A stretch of 64,000 bases of DNA from the NCBI GenBank assembly GCA_964538625.1, contig CAZIGH010000005.1, positions 1 to 64,000 on the forward strand, in the 5' to 3' direction. Both the position numbers and the translations under genes were made by a program. Below, piece by piece: positions 14,491 through 26,200 of this stretch (position 1 is its first letter; each line of letters begins with the position of its first letter). The notes beneath the pieces are model-generated. The model was not told the origin of the DNA, ran no database searches, and worked only from the letters and a program-made list of their open reading frames with translations. The stretch comes from JAEUHM01 sp964538625. GTDB lineage: Bacteria > Verrucomicrobiota > Verrucomicrobiia > Verrucomicrobiales > Verrucomicrobiaceae.

Positions 14491-15960
14491 TTACTTGGGC
14501 CACTGGTAGGTCAGGGTGGTGGTGCCGGATTGGAGGGGAAGGGTGAGACTGTCGCCTTGGAGGATGGCGTTGTCGCAGGTGAGCTGCCAACGGATGGGGC
14601 CGCTGGTGATGGTGTAGTGGGCGTGTTGTGGGGTGACTTTGTCTGACTTTGCGAGGAGGATCGCTGCTCCCGGGGGCAAGGTGCCGGTGACGTGAAGGGT
14701 GCGGAGGAGTTTGCCGCCATCTGGACGATAGGTTTCGCTGATGGTGGCCTGTCCCCATGTGTAGCGGAAGGTGGGGTAGCGGGCGGCAGCCAGGGTGTAG
14801 CCGAGGAAGCGGCGGTCTTCGACGGTGGTGACTTCGCTGACGGGCTTGATGACATCGTATCCGAGTGGTGGCTGGTGACCGCCGCCGCGAGAGTTCCAGT
14901 GGCGTGCGGCGTCCATGAAGGCTCCACGCCAGAGGAGGGCGAGGTTCATGCTCTCTGCGCTCCAGGCGATGTTGAGACCGCCGGGGTAGCCCACGGCGAT
15001 GGCGCGGTTGCCGGCGCCTTCGATGAAGTTGCGGTAGAGGAGGGGCTCGTCCTTTACGGTGAGTGGCATGCCGGAGGTCTCGGGTTTCGTTTTGGCTCCG
15101 CCGTCTTCCCAGCGCTTGGGTTTCCAGGTGCTGAGCGGTGTGATGGTGAAGTCCGCTCCTTTCCATGCGAGGAAGAGCTGGCTCTCGCCCTGGTTTTGGA
15201 AGTATTCGAGACGGACATTGTGCTCGCCGGCGGTGAGCTGGATGGCTTTTTCTCTGATGTCGCTAGCGGGATGGATGCCGTCGTTGAGCAGGAGTTCGGT
15301 GCCGTCGATGAGGAGGCGGGCACCGTCGTCGCTGGCGAGGTAGAAGCGATACGATCCTGTCCTGGGTGCGAGCAGGACGCCCTCGTAAACGATGCCGAAG
15401 TGGTGCTTGTAGTCGTCGAGTTTGATTTCGACCAGGTTGCTGTCGATGCTGCCCTCTCGGTGGGGCTTAAGTTTGGAGAAGTCTGGAAGCAAAGCCCAAT
15501 CGCCGAGGTAGAGCTTGAAGGAGAGACGCTCAAAAATGCTGCCCTGGGGCTGCACGCGGATGCGTCCGTTCATGATCAGTGCATGGCCCGGAAAGGTGCA
15601 GACGAAGGGGTAGAAGCCGGGTTTCGCGGGCGTGAAGGTGATGGTTTCCTTCTCGTGCGGGTTGAGCATTTTCGTATGCACGAGAATGGTGGGATCGTCC
15701 GGGAGCCAGTTGCGCTGGACGGCGGCGGCTGCGTTGTCCATTTGCTTGTTGCTCATGGCGATGACGTCTGTGCCGGGCTTGCAGATGACGAGGTTGTGGG
15801 GCAGGTCGTCTTCGTTCTGGAGGGTGAGCTTGAGCGTTTCGCCAGGCACCATGGAGAGCTCCGTGGTGTCGTATTTCATCTGCGCCGTGAGGGTGCGGAT
15901 GGTGATGTCTTTGCCCAGCAGTGGGAGGGCAAAGAGTAGGGGAATAAGGAGGTTTCGCAT
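14491..15960 (-). CDS. Secreted cupredoxin-PA14 domain protein
   Basis: This 489-aa protein has a signal peptide (MRNLLIPLLFALPLLGK) and two recognisable domains. Residues about 18-135 are a cupredoxin of the azurin/plastocyanin kind: PHNLVICKPG supplies the first copper His, and FVCTFPGHALIMNG supplies Cys, His and Met in the type-1 copper spacing. Residues about 150-275 form a PA14-like domain (YEGVLLAPRTGSYRFYLASD, DDGARLLIDG, SQLFLAWKG), usually a glycan-binding or protease-resistant module. The last ~200 residues (GNRAIAVGYPGGLNIAWS onward) are typical of secreted planctomycete/verrucomicrobial proteins that handle electron transfer with dehydrogenases. It sits between the DUF1080 and the sorbosone dehydrogenase-like genes with gaps of 14 and 11 bases. 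A role as electron acceptor for the neighbouring dehydrogenase is inferred. Confidence 0.87.
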   Translation of the reverse strand: MRNLLIPLLFALPLLGKDITIRTLTAQMKYDTTELSMVPGETLKLTLQNEDDLPHNLVICKPGTDVIAMSNKQMDNAAAAVQRNWLPDDPTILVHTKMLNPHEKETITFTPAKPGFYPFVCTFPGHALIMNGRIRVQPQGSIFERLSFKLYLGDWALLPDFSKLKPHREGSIDSNLVEIKLDDYKHHFGIVYEGVLLAPRTGSYRFYLASDDGARLLIDGTELLLNDGIHPASDIREKAIQLTAGEHNVRLEYFQNQGESQLFLAWKGADFTITPLSTWKPKRWEDGGAKTKPETSGMPLTVKDEPLLYRNFIEGAGNRAIAVGYPGGLNIAWSAESMNLALLWRGAFMDAARHWNSRGGGHQPPLGYDVIKPVSEVTTVEDRRFLGYTLAAARYPTFRYTWGQATISETYRPDGGKLLRTLHVTGTLPPGAAILLAKSDKVTPQHAHYTITSGPIRWQLTCDNAILQGDSLTLPLQSGTTTLTYQWPK

Positions 15961-15974
15961 GGGAGTGGACGCTG

Positions 15975-16787
15975 CTACTTTGCGGGCGGCGGAGTGCCGA
16001 GTGCGTCGGGGTCGTTGGTGTTGATCTGGCGCACCCAGATGTTGCGGAAGCGAACGGGGTTGTGGTGGTCCTGAAGGCTGAGGTCAGACTCGGTGTCCTT
16101 GGTGGCGAACTCTCTCGCGATGTGAACGGGTATGCCGTTGTGCAGGACGGTCATGCGGGCATTTTGGATGACTTTGCCTGATTCATCCAGCTTCTGGCGC
16201 TCGATGATGATGTCGTAGGTCTGCCATTCGCCGGGTTTGCGGGAGGCATTGACCATGGGTGGATAGAGGTGGTAGAGGCCGGCCGCTTGGCCGTCCGGGT
16301 AGGTATCGTTCTCGTAGGAATCAAGCACTTGGATCTCGGGGAAGCCGGAGATGAACACGCCTGAGTTACCTCTTCCCTGGCCTTTTCCTACCACTTCAGC
16401 GGGAGTGGCGAACTCAATGTGCCAGTGCTGATCTCCGGGGTATTTGGCCCGGGTGCGGATGCTGCCGGACTTGGGGGCGCACTCGAAGTAGCTGCCCTTT
16501 GCCACCCAGCGTGGGGCGTCATCTGCGGGGTTGGGATCGTCGTTGCGGGGTTCTCGCTTCCAAAGGCTAAGGTCTGAGCCCTCCCCGAAGAGCACGATGG
16601 CATCGCTCGGTGCCCGGCCCGGCTCGGGCGGGGTGATGACTTTTGGCCGGGGTCGCGCCATGTCACCGGCAAACCACTTGCCGCCGGGAGCCAGTTTGCG
16701 CTCCTTTGGCGGTTCGGCGGGCTTCGGAGCAGGGTCGGCTGCATGGAGCGGAGGGAGGAGGAAAGCGAGCAGTAGAATCAGGCGCAT
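15975..16787 (-). CDS. Secreted DUF1080 (3-keto-disaccharide hydrolase-type) protein
   Basis: This 270-aa protein has a signal peptide (MRLILLLAFLLPPLHAA), a proline-rich linker (about 20-55) and one concanavalin-like jelly-roll domain of the DUF1080 / 3-keto-disaccharide hydrolase family. Landmarks are IVLFGEGSDLSLWK (the usual family start LFNGxDLxGW), FECAPKSGSIRT, HIEFATP, GRGNSGVFISGFPEIQVLDS and QDHHNPVRFRNIWVRQI at the end. The NSGVF-EIQVLDS and final HxNPVxFRNIW motifs are diagnostic. Members act in the periplasm on sugars or glycans, some cleaving 3-keto-glycosides. First gene of the three-gene minus-strand cluster with a dehydrogenase-like partner, which fits oxidation followed by hydrolysis, but this is inference. 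Confidence 0.9.
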   Translation of the reverse strand: MRLILLLAFLLPPLHAADPAPKPAEPPKERKLAPGGKWFAGDMARPRPKVITPPEPGRAPSDAIVLFGEGSDLSLWKREPRNDDPNPADDAPRWVAKGSYFECAPKSGSIRTRAKYPGDQHWHIEFATPAEVVGKGQGRGNSGVFISGFPEIQVLDSYENDTYPDGQAAGLYHLYPPMVNASRKPGEWQTYDIIIERQKLDESGKVIQNARMTVLHNGIPVHIAREFATKDTESDLSLQDHHNPVRFRNIWVRQINTNDPDALGTPPPAK

Positions 16788-16909
16788 GGCGGGCAGGTCA
16801 TTACGAAAGGGCTTGTGGATTCTTTCGGCGGCGGCTTGACAGGGCGGCAGGAGGACATACTCTTCCGGCCCGTTTTGGGTTCAGCTGGGTCTGGACCGTG
16901 CGGTCATCC

Positions 16910-16984
<75 letters not shown>

Positions 16985-17246
16985 CCTGAACGGGTGTGAA
17001 ATCGGATGTGAAACGAGGGCAGGGGTAACACTTCGGTAACAATGCGGCGGCACCTTGTGCACAGCTGTCTGCTGCGCCTGAAGTCCGATGTGAGAAGGGC
17101 GGGCGGACAGCCTCATCTTTACCGCTATGAACCGCGCAGCCCAGCAACTGTCCAAAAGTGTCCCGCCCACCGAGAATGGGCTTGTTTTGGAGCAACGTTT
17201 TTGGGAGAAGAAGGTCAAACCTCTCAACAGCAACCACCGTCCTTAC

Positions 17247-20200
17247 ATGAAACGTCGGCATTCCATTTCCGTCCTCACCGTTCTGCTGCTCGCCGTCGCT
17301 GTGACGGCAGGTGCACAGTCGGTGACGACGTTTAACTCCAACAACAATGCGTTTGGCTGGGTGGCGGGGTCTGAAAATCTGGTGATCCGCACCGGGAACT
17401 TCGCCAGCGGCGCTGACGTGGTGACGGCGCTTTCTTCCACCACTGGCATCGTGCCTGGCATGCTGGTGACGGGCACGAGCATCCCGGGGACGACTTACGT
17501 GGCAGAGGTAGTGAGTGCTACTTCGGTGAGGCTTACGAACACGGCCACCGCAGCTGGCACGGGGGTAGCGCTGACGTTTCTCTCGCCGTGGAACTTCACG
17601 CGGGTGGGCAATGTGGCGGAGGGTGTGGACCAGATCACGGGTCTGCTCACCACCAGTGATCTGGTGCCGGGCATGAGAGTCATCGGGGGCGGGCTTACGC
17701 TGCCAGCACCGAGCACCGTGCCGATTGTGGTGACCATTGTTGAGATTCTCACACCGACTTCGGTGAAAATTTCCACTCCGGCGGCCTACACTCAGCTCAA
17801 TCAGACCTACACTTTCGTGGCACCGCCCACGCCGCCGGGGCCATTCAGCAGGGTGGGCAGCATCGCTGCTGCATCGCTGAATGTCATTACCCTGACATCG
17901 AGCGCCGGCATTCCCCCGGGGTCTCCGGTGACTGGGCCGGGACTCGGCAGTGGTGTGTTTGTGGAGGCCATCCTGAGCCCTACGTCAGTGCGGATTTCGG
18001 CTCCAGCTTCTGCCGCTCAGACAAGTCAAAACTACACCTTTAACTCCTTGCCCTATGCACCGAACACGGCGGGGCATACGGCGACAATCAACTTGGACTT
18101 CAGCCCTGGGCGGTCGATTGGAGGTGTGACGAAGGACTTGGCTACGGTCGTGTCCGGCACGCTTAGCTACAGTGGCACTCTGGATTCGGATCCGCTGAAT
18201 ACGACTCTGAACGTCAACGTCACGGACGCTTCGAGTGGAGCGACCTCCTTCACCTGGTCGCAGATCCGGGGCAGCAGCAACCCATCCGCCTACACGGTTA
18301 CGTTCAACCCGACGACACGGGTGGTCAATGTGACCTTTGCGAACGTTGCGGACACGACCACTTTTGCAGGGCGGGTGCTCAGGGCCAGCTATACCCGCAC
18401 CACGTTGTACACCAACAAGCAAATCGGCGACCAAGTGGACCGCATCGGTACCACCAACGGGAGCACCACGGTGTTCGGGCCCTTCACCCTCACTTACCAG
18501 CCCACGGTGGGTTCACTCGCGGTAAGCGACGGTACCTACCTGTGGACGGAACTGCGCGGCAGCAGCAATGAGAAAGACTTCCGTGTCACATGGAACTCTG
18601 GCACCAAGCAGGTCACGGTGACTTACGACTCCGCTGCTCTGGCACCCAGCGGACGGCTCATTTTCGCCACGTATGCTCGGGCTGGTGCTGCGGCGGGGAC
18701 GGTGGGCACCTTGTTCATGGGGGACATCAGTGGCGGCGAGCAAATCGGTGTGAGGCTGAATCAGCTGAACATGCAGAACGTTGGGGGTGCCCAAGCACAA
18801 ATCAACAAGGTGGTCGGCGGGGATGATGAAATCGTGTCCGGTCTGAACTTGGTCAGCAACACCACGCTTGCAGTAAGGACAGGTGGTAACGGATACGACA
18901 GCTTCAGAATCGGCGGCGTCATCAGCGGCGCTGGAAGCCTGACAAAGAGGGACAGCGGCAACGTCACCCTCATGGGCACCAACACCTACGCGGGAGATAC
19001 CTTCATTCCAACGACGGGCGGGAACACGTTTTTGCGGGCGGCGGGAGGCAACGCCATACCTGGCGGAAACGTTTTCCTGGGGAGTTCGAACAGGGACGGC
19101 CACGCCAACACCGTCCTTCAGCTTGAGGGGTCCAACCAAATCGGGGACAGTGCTACCATCTGGTTTGATGCAGTGAGCGGGCGCCACGGTTACTTCAAAA
19201 TGATGGGCAATAGCGAGACCGTAGCGCGCATCGTTGACTACTCCGGACAAGGCGTGCTTGAGAATACCGAGAGCGAGAACGGTATCGCCGCTCATGGAAC
19301 GCTGACGATTGCTGGGAATTCCGACAGCTATTTCAATGGCTTCCTTCGGGACAAAGTGGTGGGCAACCAGAACAGCTCATCTTCACTGAGCACAGGGGAC
19401 ATTCGCATCGTGAAGAACGGCACCGGGACATTGACGCTCGCGGGCGGCCAGATTTCCTACACCGGCAATACCACGGTGAATGCGGGCACGCTGCGTCTGT
19501 TCAACATCACCAATCCACTCGGCGGCCAGCTGCCACCCATCGTGCCTGGTGGCTCCACGTTCTATAATGCGAACACCGCTCCCCGGTTCGGCAGCAACAT
19601 CACCAACAATGCAAACGTGGAGCTGGCAGCGTCCACAGACTGGCGATTTGGCAAAGTCATCTCCGGGCCAGGAACGGTAACAAAAACCGGAAACAACACG
19701 GTGACTTTTGTTCATGGCCAGACCTACACGGGGCAGACTTGGATCACGGACGGAACGCTTCGATTGCAGGGGGGCGTGCGTGATTACGCCACGGATGCCA
19801 ATGACAACTACACGCTGAACTCAGGACGGATCATCGGAATCGAAGGCAGCGGCCAGCTGATTAACACCAGCAGGGTAAACATCGCTGGCGGCTCTCTAGT
19901 GATCTACAACGAGCCGAGCAAGAACGAGCACGACAATGTGGCCGGAATTGGTCGCATCAATGACAGCGCGGAGATCCGCTCCACAGGCGGCACGTTTAAC
20001 TTCAACTTCGACCCCAACGAAGGTGCCGCCAGCTACTCTGAGAACGTGGGAGCACTCGTGGTGGACAACGGCCATCTCAATCTGGTCACCAGCCGCGCGG
20101 TCGATGGCCAGACCAGCCTGCTTACCTTCAACTCCCTCTCTCATCAGCGTGGAGGTACGCTCAACCTCACAGGTGCCGCGGTTGGAGGCATTCTTAACAC

Positions 20201-23200
20201 GAGCACGAACACACTTACCATAGACACCCGCAACCGTGTGCGGATCACAACCCTGCCTGCGATGTCTAACAACATCATCGGCGGCTGGGCCACAACGACG
20301 AACAGCAAGATCAACCAGGATGGCAACACCGTGAGCACGGTGGACTTCCTGACCCGTGACGGCACGGGCGTGCTCAGGGCCTTCAACAACTACACACTGG
20401 CCAACAGCAGCAGCGCTACGGCCAACCAAAGCGGATGGACCGAGGCTGCGAACCTGAACGTTTTGATGAGCACCAATACCACGCTCAATGCCAACCGTTT
20501 TCTCAACTCACTCAAGATCGAGTCCACCGCAAGCCGAACCCTCAACCTCGGCAATGCAACCCGGCGTCTCACCATCGCCACTGGCGGCATCATCTCTCGT
20601 GGGAACACCCAAATCATCACCAACGGCATTCTAACGGCAGGGAACGCAGGTGGCGGACAGTATGAACTCTTCGTGCATGTGGGAGACTCCGTCGGTCGTC
20701 TGTTGAGGATCGAATCCAGGATCGAGGACAATGCTGGCAACCCGGTGACCGTCGTCAAGAATGGCGTGGGCCAGCTAGAGCTTGGCGGCACTTCTGCCAA
20801 CACCTACACTGGTGGTACCATCATCAATCAAGGAGTGGTGGAGATCAAATCCATCGGCGCATTCGGTGGCGGCAGCATTCTTGTGCCCGATCCGGACTTC
20901 CTTACGCTCAACGGAGGAACCGTTCGGGTGCCCAGTCCAGGAAGCGGCACCACGAACATCAACTTTGAGGTCAATCGTGGACTCGTGATCGGTCCGCAGG
21001 GTGGCAGCTTTGCACTCAACCCTAACGTGGTAGTCAACATCGCCAGTACCATCAGCGGACCTGGGGAACTGGTGATGGGCGGCGTCGGCGGTGTTGGGGG
21101 CAGGATGGTGCTACGCGGAATCAACACCTTCGAAGGTGGGATCCGTGTGGAGTTCGGTTCACTGGAAATCGCGGATGGGGCAAACGTCTTCAAAGCTCCC
21201 ATTACGATGAACGGTGGTGAGCTGGTGGTATCCAAAGGCAGCAGCCTGCCATCGAACGTGGACATCGTTATCAATACGGGTTCATTCTCGGTGAGGGACA
21301 ATGCCACAATCGGTTCGCTGTCCGGCGCGGGATCAGTGGACACCGGGACCTCACCCGGAGCGAAGACGCTCACGATCAACCAAGTGAGCAACACCACCTA
21401 TGGAGGGATCATCACCGATACGTTCGGCGGTGCGCTGAACCTCACCAAGACGGGTCAAGGTGTTCTGAGACTAAACACGACCATCAATGACTACCGGGGA
21501 GCTACGCGGATCTTGGAAGGCGTAGTGGCAGCGACCAGGCTGGCAAACCGCGGTTCGGCGAGCGGCAGTTCCATTGGGTTGGGCCTGGGAGATTTGACCC
21601 GTGATCAGCCTTCAGCCTCCCTGCTGGAAATCGCCAGCGGAGCGGCACTTTCCTACGTAGGCAGCGCACCCAATGTCATGAACAGGCCCTTCACAATCGG
21701 CACTGGCGGCACCGGGGCAGCCATTTATGCCAACGGCGCAAGGATAGGTGACACCTTGAGGCTAGCGAGAGGGGCGCTGTTCAACCAGGATACCGGGGCA
21801 GTGAGCGGGTATGATGCCCTGGCATTCAGCCAGCCCGATCAGAATGCTACACTTATTCTTGGGGGGCTCAATACCGGAGAAAACCGGTTCGAGCACAGCC
21901 TTACCGACAACGGCCTAGGGGTATTGAATCTGGTCAAGACAGGAACCGGCAGGTGGAACTTGGGGGACACAACGGTTTACTATGATGATACGCCAGCCTA
22001 CAAGTCCACCTTCAGCGGCCAGACCACCATTTACGCCGGCACGTTGGCGTTGAAGGTGGATAGTGCCCTCGGTAAAGCAGGCGGCCCCTCAGTCAACTTG
22101 ATTGGTGGTAACTTGGACATCGATACGCTATACGAAACTCCTGAGACACTCGCCATGATGGGTGGCAGACTGCGCACCATGGACGCGCCGGGCGGGCTTG
22201 CTTCGTGGGCAGGAGATGTGAGAGTGGACCTAGGCAGTGCCATCGAAGTTCGCGCCGGTCAGACGCTGACCATCCGCGGGGTGATCTCAGGAACTGGTTC
22301 CCTCAACAAGCAGGGCTTCGGAACGTTGGTGATGGCATCGAACAACACCATGCGTGGCGGCGTGACCGTCTCTGAAGGTACCCTGAGACTCGACTTCTCC
22401 ACCAACACACTCTCCAAGCTGTCAGATGGCGCAGGTCTGGCCCTGGGTGGCGGACGTTCGGGCGGAACGCTGGACATCGTAGGCGGCACAGTGCCCGCAC
22501 CCGGCAACGCCCGAGAGGATGTCAGTTCTCTCACCCTGAACCAGGGAACAAACCGCATTACGCGCTCCGATCCCAACAGCACTACCGTCGTTCGGTTGAA
22601 TGGTTTCGGCATCGGTGGTGGCACCGGCGGCCAAGGCGGCGTCCTTGACATCGAGAAAAACAACATTGCCCAGACTGACCGGGCCAACATCGGCGGGATT
22701 CTCGGCGCATGGGCCACCGTTGGCGGTGTGGACTGGGCCAGCAACGCAAGAAACGGGAATGACGGCAACATCGTCGCTTTCGGAACCAGCCCGTTCGGCA
22801 CTGGTCCTGACTCAGCCTATGGACTGCTTCCTTCCACGTATGTGAACAATCTCTTCCAGCTGGGGGCACAGACAACGGTGACGGGCAACTTCTCAGCGAG
22901 CAACGCACTGACGAACTCGCTTCGTTTCAACGCCAACACCTCCGCCATCGTGACGCTCTCTGGGGACAACAACATTTTTAGCAACGGCATCCTGCAAACC
23001 GCAAACGTGGGCACCAATACGAACCTCATCACGGGAGGTCGGATCCTGCTCAATCACACCCGTGAAGGTGGCAACCTCTACATCCACCAAAACAACGCTG
23101 ACGGAGGCCTCCGCATCGCCAGCGAAATCGCCAATGGACCCACCATTCAGGGTGTGGTGGTGAGTTTCCCCTCAGGGAGCAATGTGTTGACCGTCACTCA

Positions 23201-26200
23201 TGGCAACACCAGCGCCCTGAGCGTGGGCATGACCATCGCAGGCCCAGGTATCCCATCGGGAGCCGTCATCACCGACCTGCCCGGAGGGGAAATCCACATT
23301 GATCTCCCAACCACGGCACCAGGCACTGCGGTGGCACCCCATTTCAACGGGTTCGCTCCCATGACGGTGAGTTTCAACGCAGGCAGCGCCACGGTGACCG
23401 TCACGGCGGGGCAGAACCAGATGGCGCGTCTCTACGTGGGCATGCCCATCACCCACCCCAACGTGCCTCCGGGCACGGTCATCACCGCCATCAACTTCAA
23501 TCCTACCGGGATCGATCAGTTCACGATGAGCCGCAACGCTATCGCCAGCCTTACGGGGCAGACTCCTGTCTTTGGTGGAGTGAACAACCTGGTGGTGGAG
23601 ACCACGGCTGGCTCCGGCACCGTCAACGTCATCTCAGGCAGCCCTCTGGAACTCTACGTGGGCATGCCCATCTCGGGACCCAACATTCCCGCAGGTGCCA
23701 CTATCACCGGCTTCAATAACAACACGAGTTTCAACATCAGTCTCGCCCCCACCACTACGGAGACCGCAATGGCACCCACGGTGGCTCCCCGCAACGGCGT
23801 GATCAAGGCAGGTCCCGGCATTCTGTTCCTGGCCGGCCAGAATACCTTCTCCGGGGGAGTTCGCGCCATCGGGGGCACGGTCAGCATGACGGAGATCAAC
23901 AATGGCGGAACGCCGGGTCCGCTCGGAACGTCAGATTCCTCGTTCAACAGCCTAGTCCTCGCAGGTGCCACCATGCAATACACCGGCAACAGCCTGGTGA
24001 CGGATCGGGGATTCAAGATCAATGAGTTCGCCGCCTTGGACGTGGCTCTCAGCGGCACCAACCTGAGAATGGAGGGTAACCTCTCTGGTGGCGATGGACT
24101 TGCCGAAGGAAAGCTCACCAAGACGGGTGGGGGCACACTCACCATTGCGCGCACTGTGAGTACCGGCGGAGCCACCAACATCTTCGAACTTGAAGTGTTG
24201 GATGGAAGGCTGCGGCTTGAGTATGCCAACGCGAACGGAGACGCCATCGCTGGCGTCAACAATCGCTTCGCCAGCACGCTGGCCGCCGTCACCATGGGTG
24301 GAGGAGTCTTGGAACTTGTGGGCCTGCCGAACGTCGTCGCCGCAACGGGCACCGACTTCTCGGAGAACCGCACCCAGCAGCTCTACGGACCTCTCGTGTT
24401 TGGTGCCGGAGCTTCCGAGATTCGCGTCACTGCGGGAGCAGGCACCACCACCACGCTGGAACTGCAGAATCCCGGGAATCCTACAGATTTCATCCGGCTG
24501 CCCGGGGCCGCTGCCAACTTGGTAGAGAACCCCAACGGAGGAACGGCCGTCATGAGGATCGCTGTGCCTGCTATTCAACAATCCGTTCCCATCACTTGGG
24601 CCACCTATCGAGACACTTCTGACTTGGCTCAGCCGGGCGTAAACAACTTCGCCGCCATCGAGCCCGTCGATGACGGTGTCATTTCGGCAGACAGCAAAAA
24701 CCTCTATCGGATACTGCCCAGTACTACGCAATGGACGGGATCAGCAGGCTTCGTGGTCTCGGAGGGCTTCACCTCATTCAGTGGCAGCGTTGCGGACGGC
24801 TCCAGTGTCCGTGCTCTTCGCTACTTTAACCGGAACAACAGTACCATCACCCTGACAGATCGCTTCACACTCTCAGGAGGAGCGATTTTGGTCGGCACGG
24901 TGGTAGGCAACGCAACCAAAACCATCCAGGGAGGTCAGCTTACTAGCGGCCTTGAGGCAGCCCCGATTCCCCAGAGCGAATGGGCTTATTACAACTTCTT
25001 CGCTCCACCTTCATCAGACACTCAAGTCCTGATGAACTACGACCTCATCGTTCACAACTACAATCCTGCCGGCACGTTTAACATCGCCTCAACCATTCGC
25101 GATAACCCCGACAATGCGCCTGAAGACATCAACGGGGTAAGGCGCTTCAATCCCGTTAGCTTCGTTCACGCCGGTGACGGAACCACCACCCTCTCGGGCA
25201 GCAATGTTTATACCGGTACCACGTACGCCAACAGCGGTACCATCTTGCTCAATCATGCTCAGGCCCTTCCGGGCGGTATCGGAGCCACCGGCGGTCAGAG
25301 CCACCTGCGCTTTGACGGCGGCGTTATCGGACTTGGTACAGGCACCGCATTCACGAGGAATCTCGGTCCAGCCCGCTCTCAGGTCATGTGGGCGGGAAGC
25401 GGAGGTTTCGCGGCCTACGGAGGGACGCGCGTAGTCAATCTCGGTGGTGCCGCTGCTGAAGTGGCGTGGGGATCGGGCGGATTCGTGCCAGATGGAGCAA
25501 GCCTCATTCTCGGTGCACGGGACGCCACTGGAACCGTGAGAATCGAAAACCCCATCGATCTGGGAGGTGCACGCCGTCAGTTCATCGTTCACGACGGAAC
25601 GGCTGAGGTGGATGCTCAGCTTGTAGGCACGTTGGTAGGTCTGGGTGGCAGCCTTCACAAACTGGGCCATGGCACGCTGGAAGTGTTGGGGGCTGGACTT
25701 CACACCCGTGGCACCTTCCTTTCCAAGGGAACACTTCTCATCAGTGAGTTTGGCCTTGGCACGGGCAACGTAGAGATTGGCACCACCTCCAATACCTCCA
25801 TCGGCGACCGCTTGCGGATGGTGCTCAGGGGCGGATTTGTGGAGGGGCAGACCATTATTGGAAACTACAATCTGGGTGGCATCACCACGCTGCAGACCGA
25901 GTTCAATACCACGCTCGGAGGCGGCATGGTGGCCCAGCGCAGGTTCGTGGCCGCCCCGTCTATCTCCCGCACGCTGAACATCCTGGGAGGGGTGCAAGGT
26001 GGAGCCATCACCGTAGCCGGTGGCGGAGCCGTGGCTATCCGCAGTGCTTGGACGGGCAACACAGGGAACTCCTCAGACAGCAACTTTGATGGTGGTATCA
26101 TCGTGCGCCATGGAAGCATCATCGCTGGCGCTACGGATGCGCTCGGCACTTCCGTCGCAGTGGACCTAGGCGACCGCGTCTCCGTAGCAGGTACGGGGAC

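Noticed and set aside
14480..15166. Upstream extension of the sorbosone dehydrogenase-like frame
   Set aside because: The extension is Arg/His/Pro-rich without domain signal and overlaps the cupredoxin-PA14 gene; the signal peptide at 14479 marks the true start.
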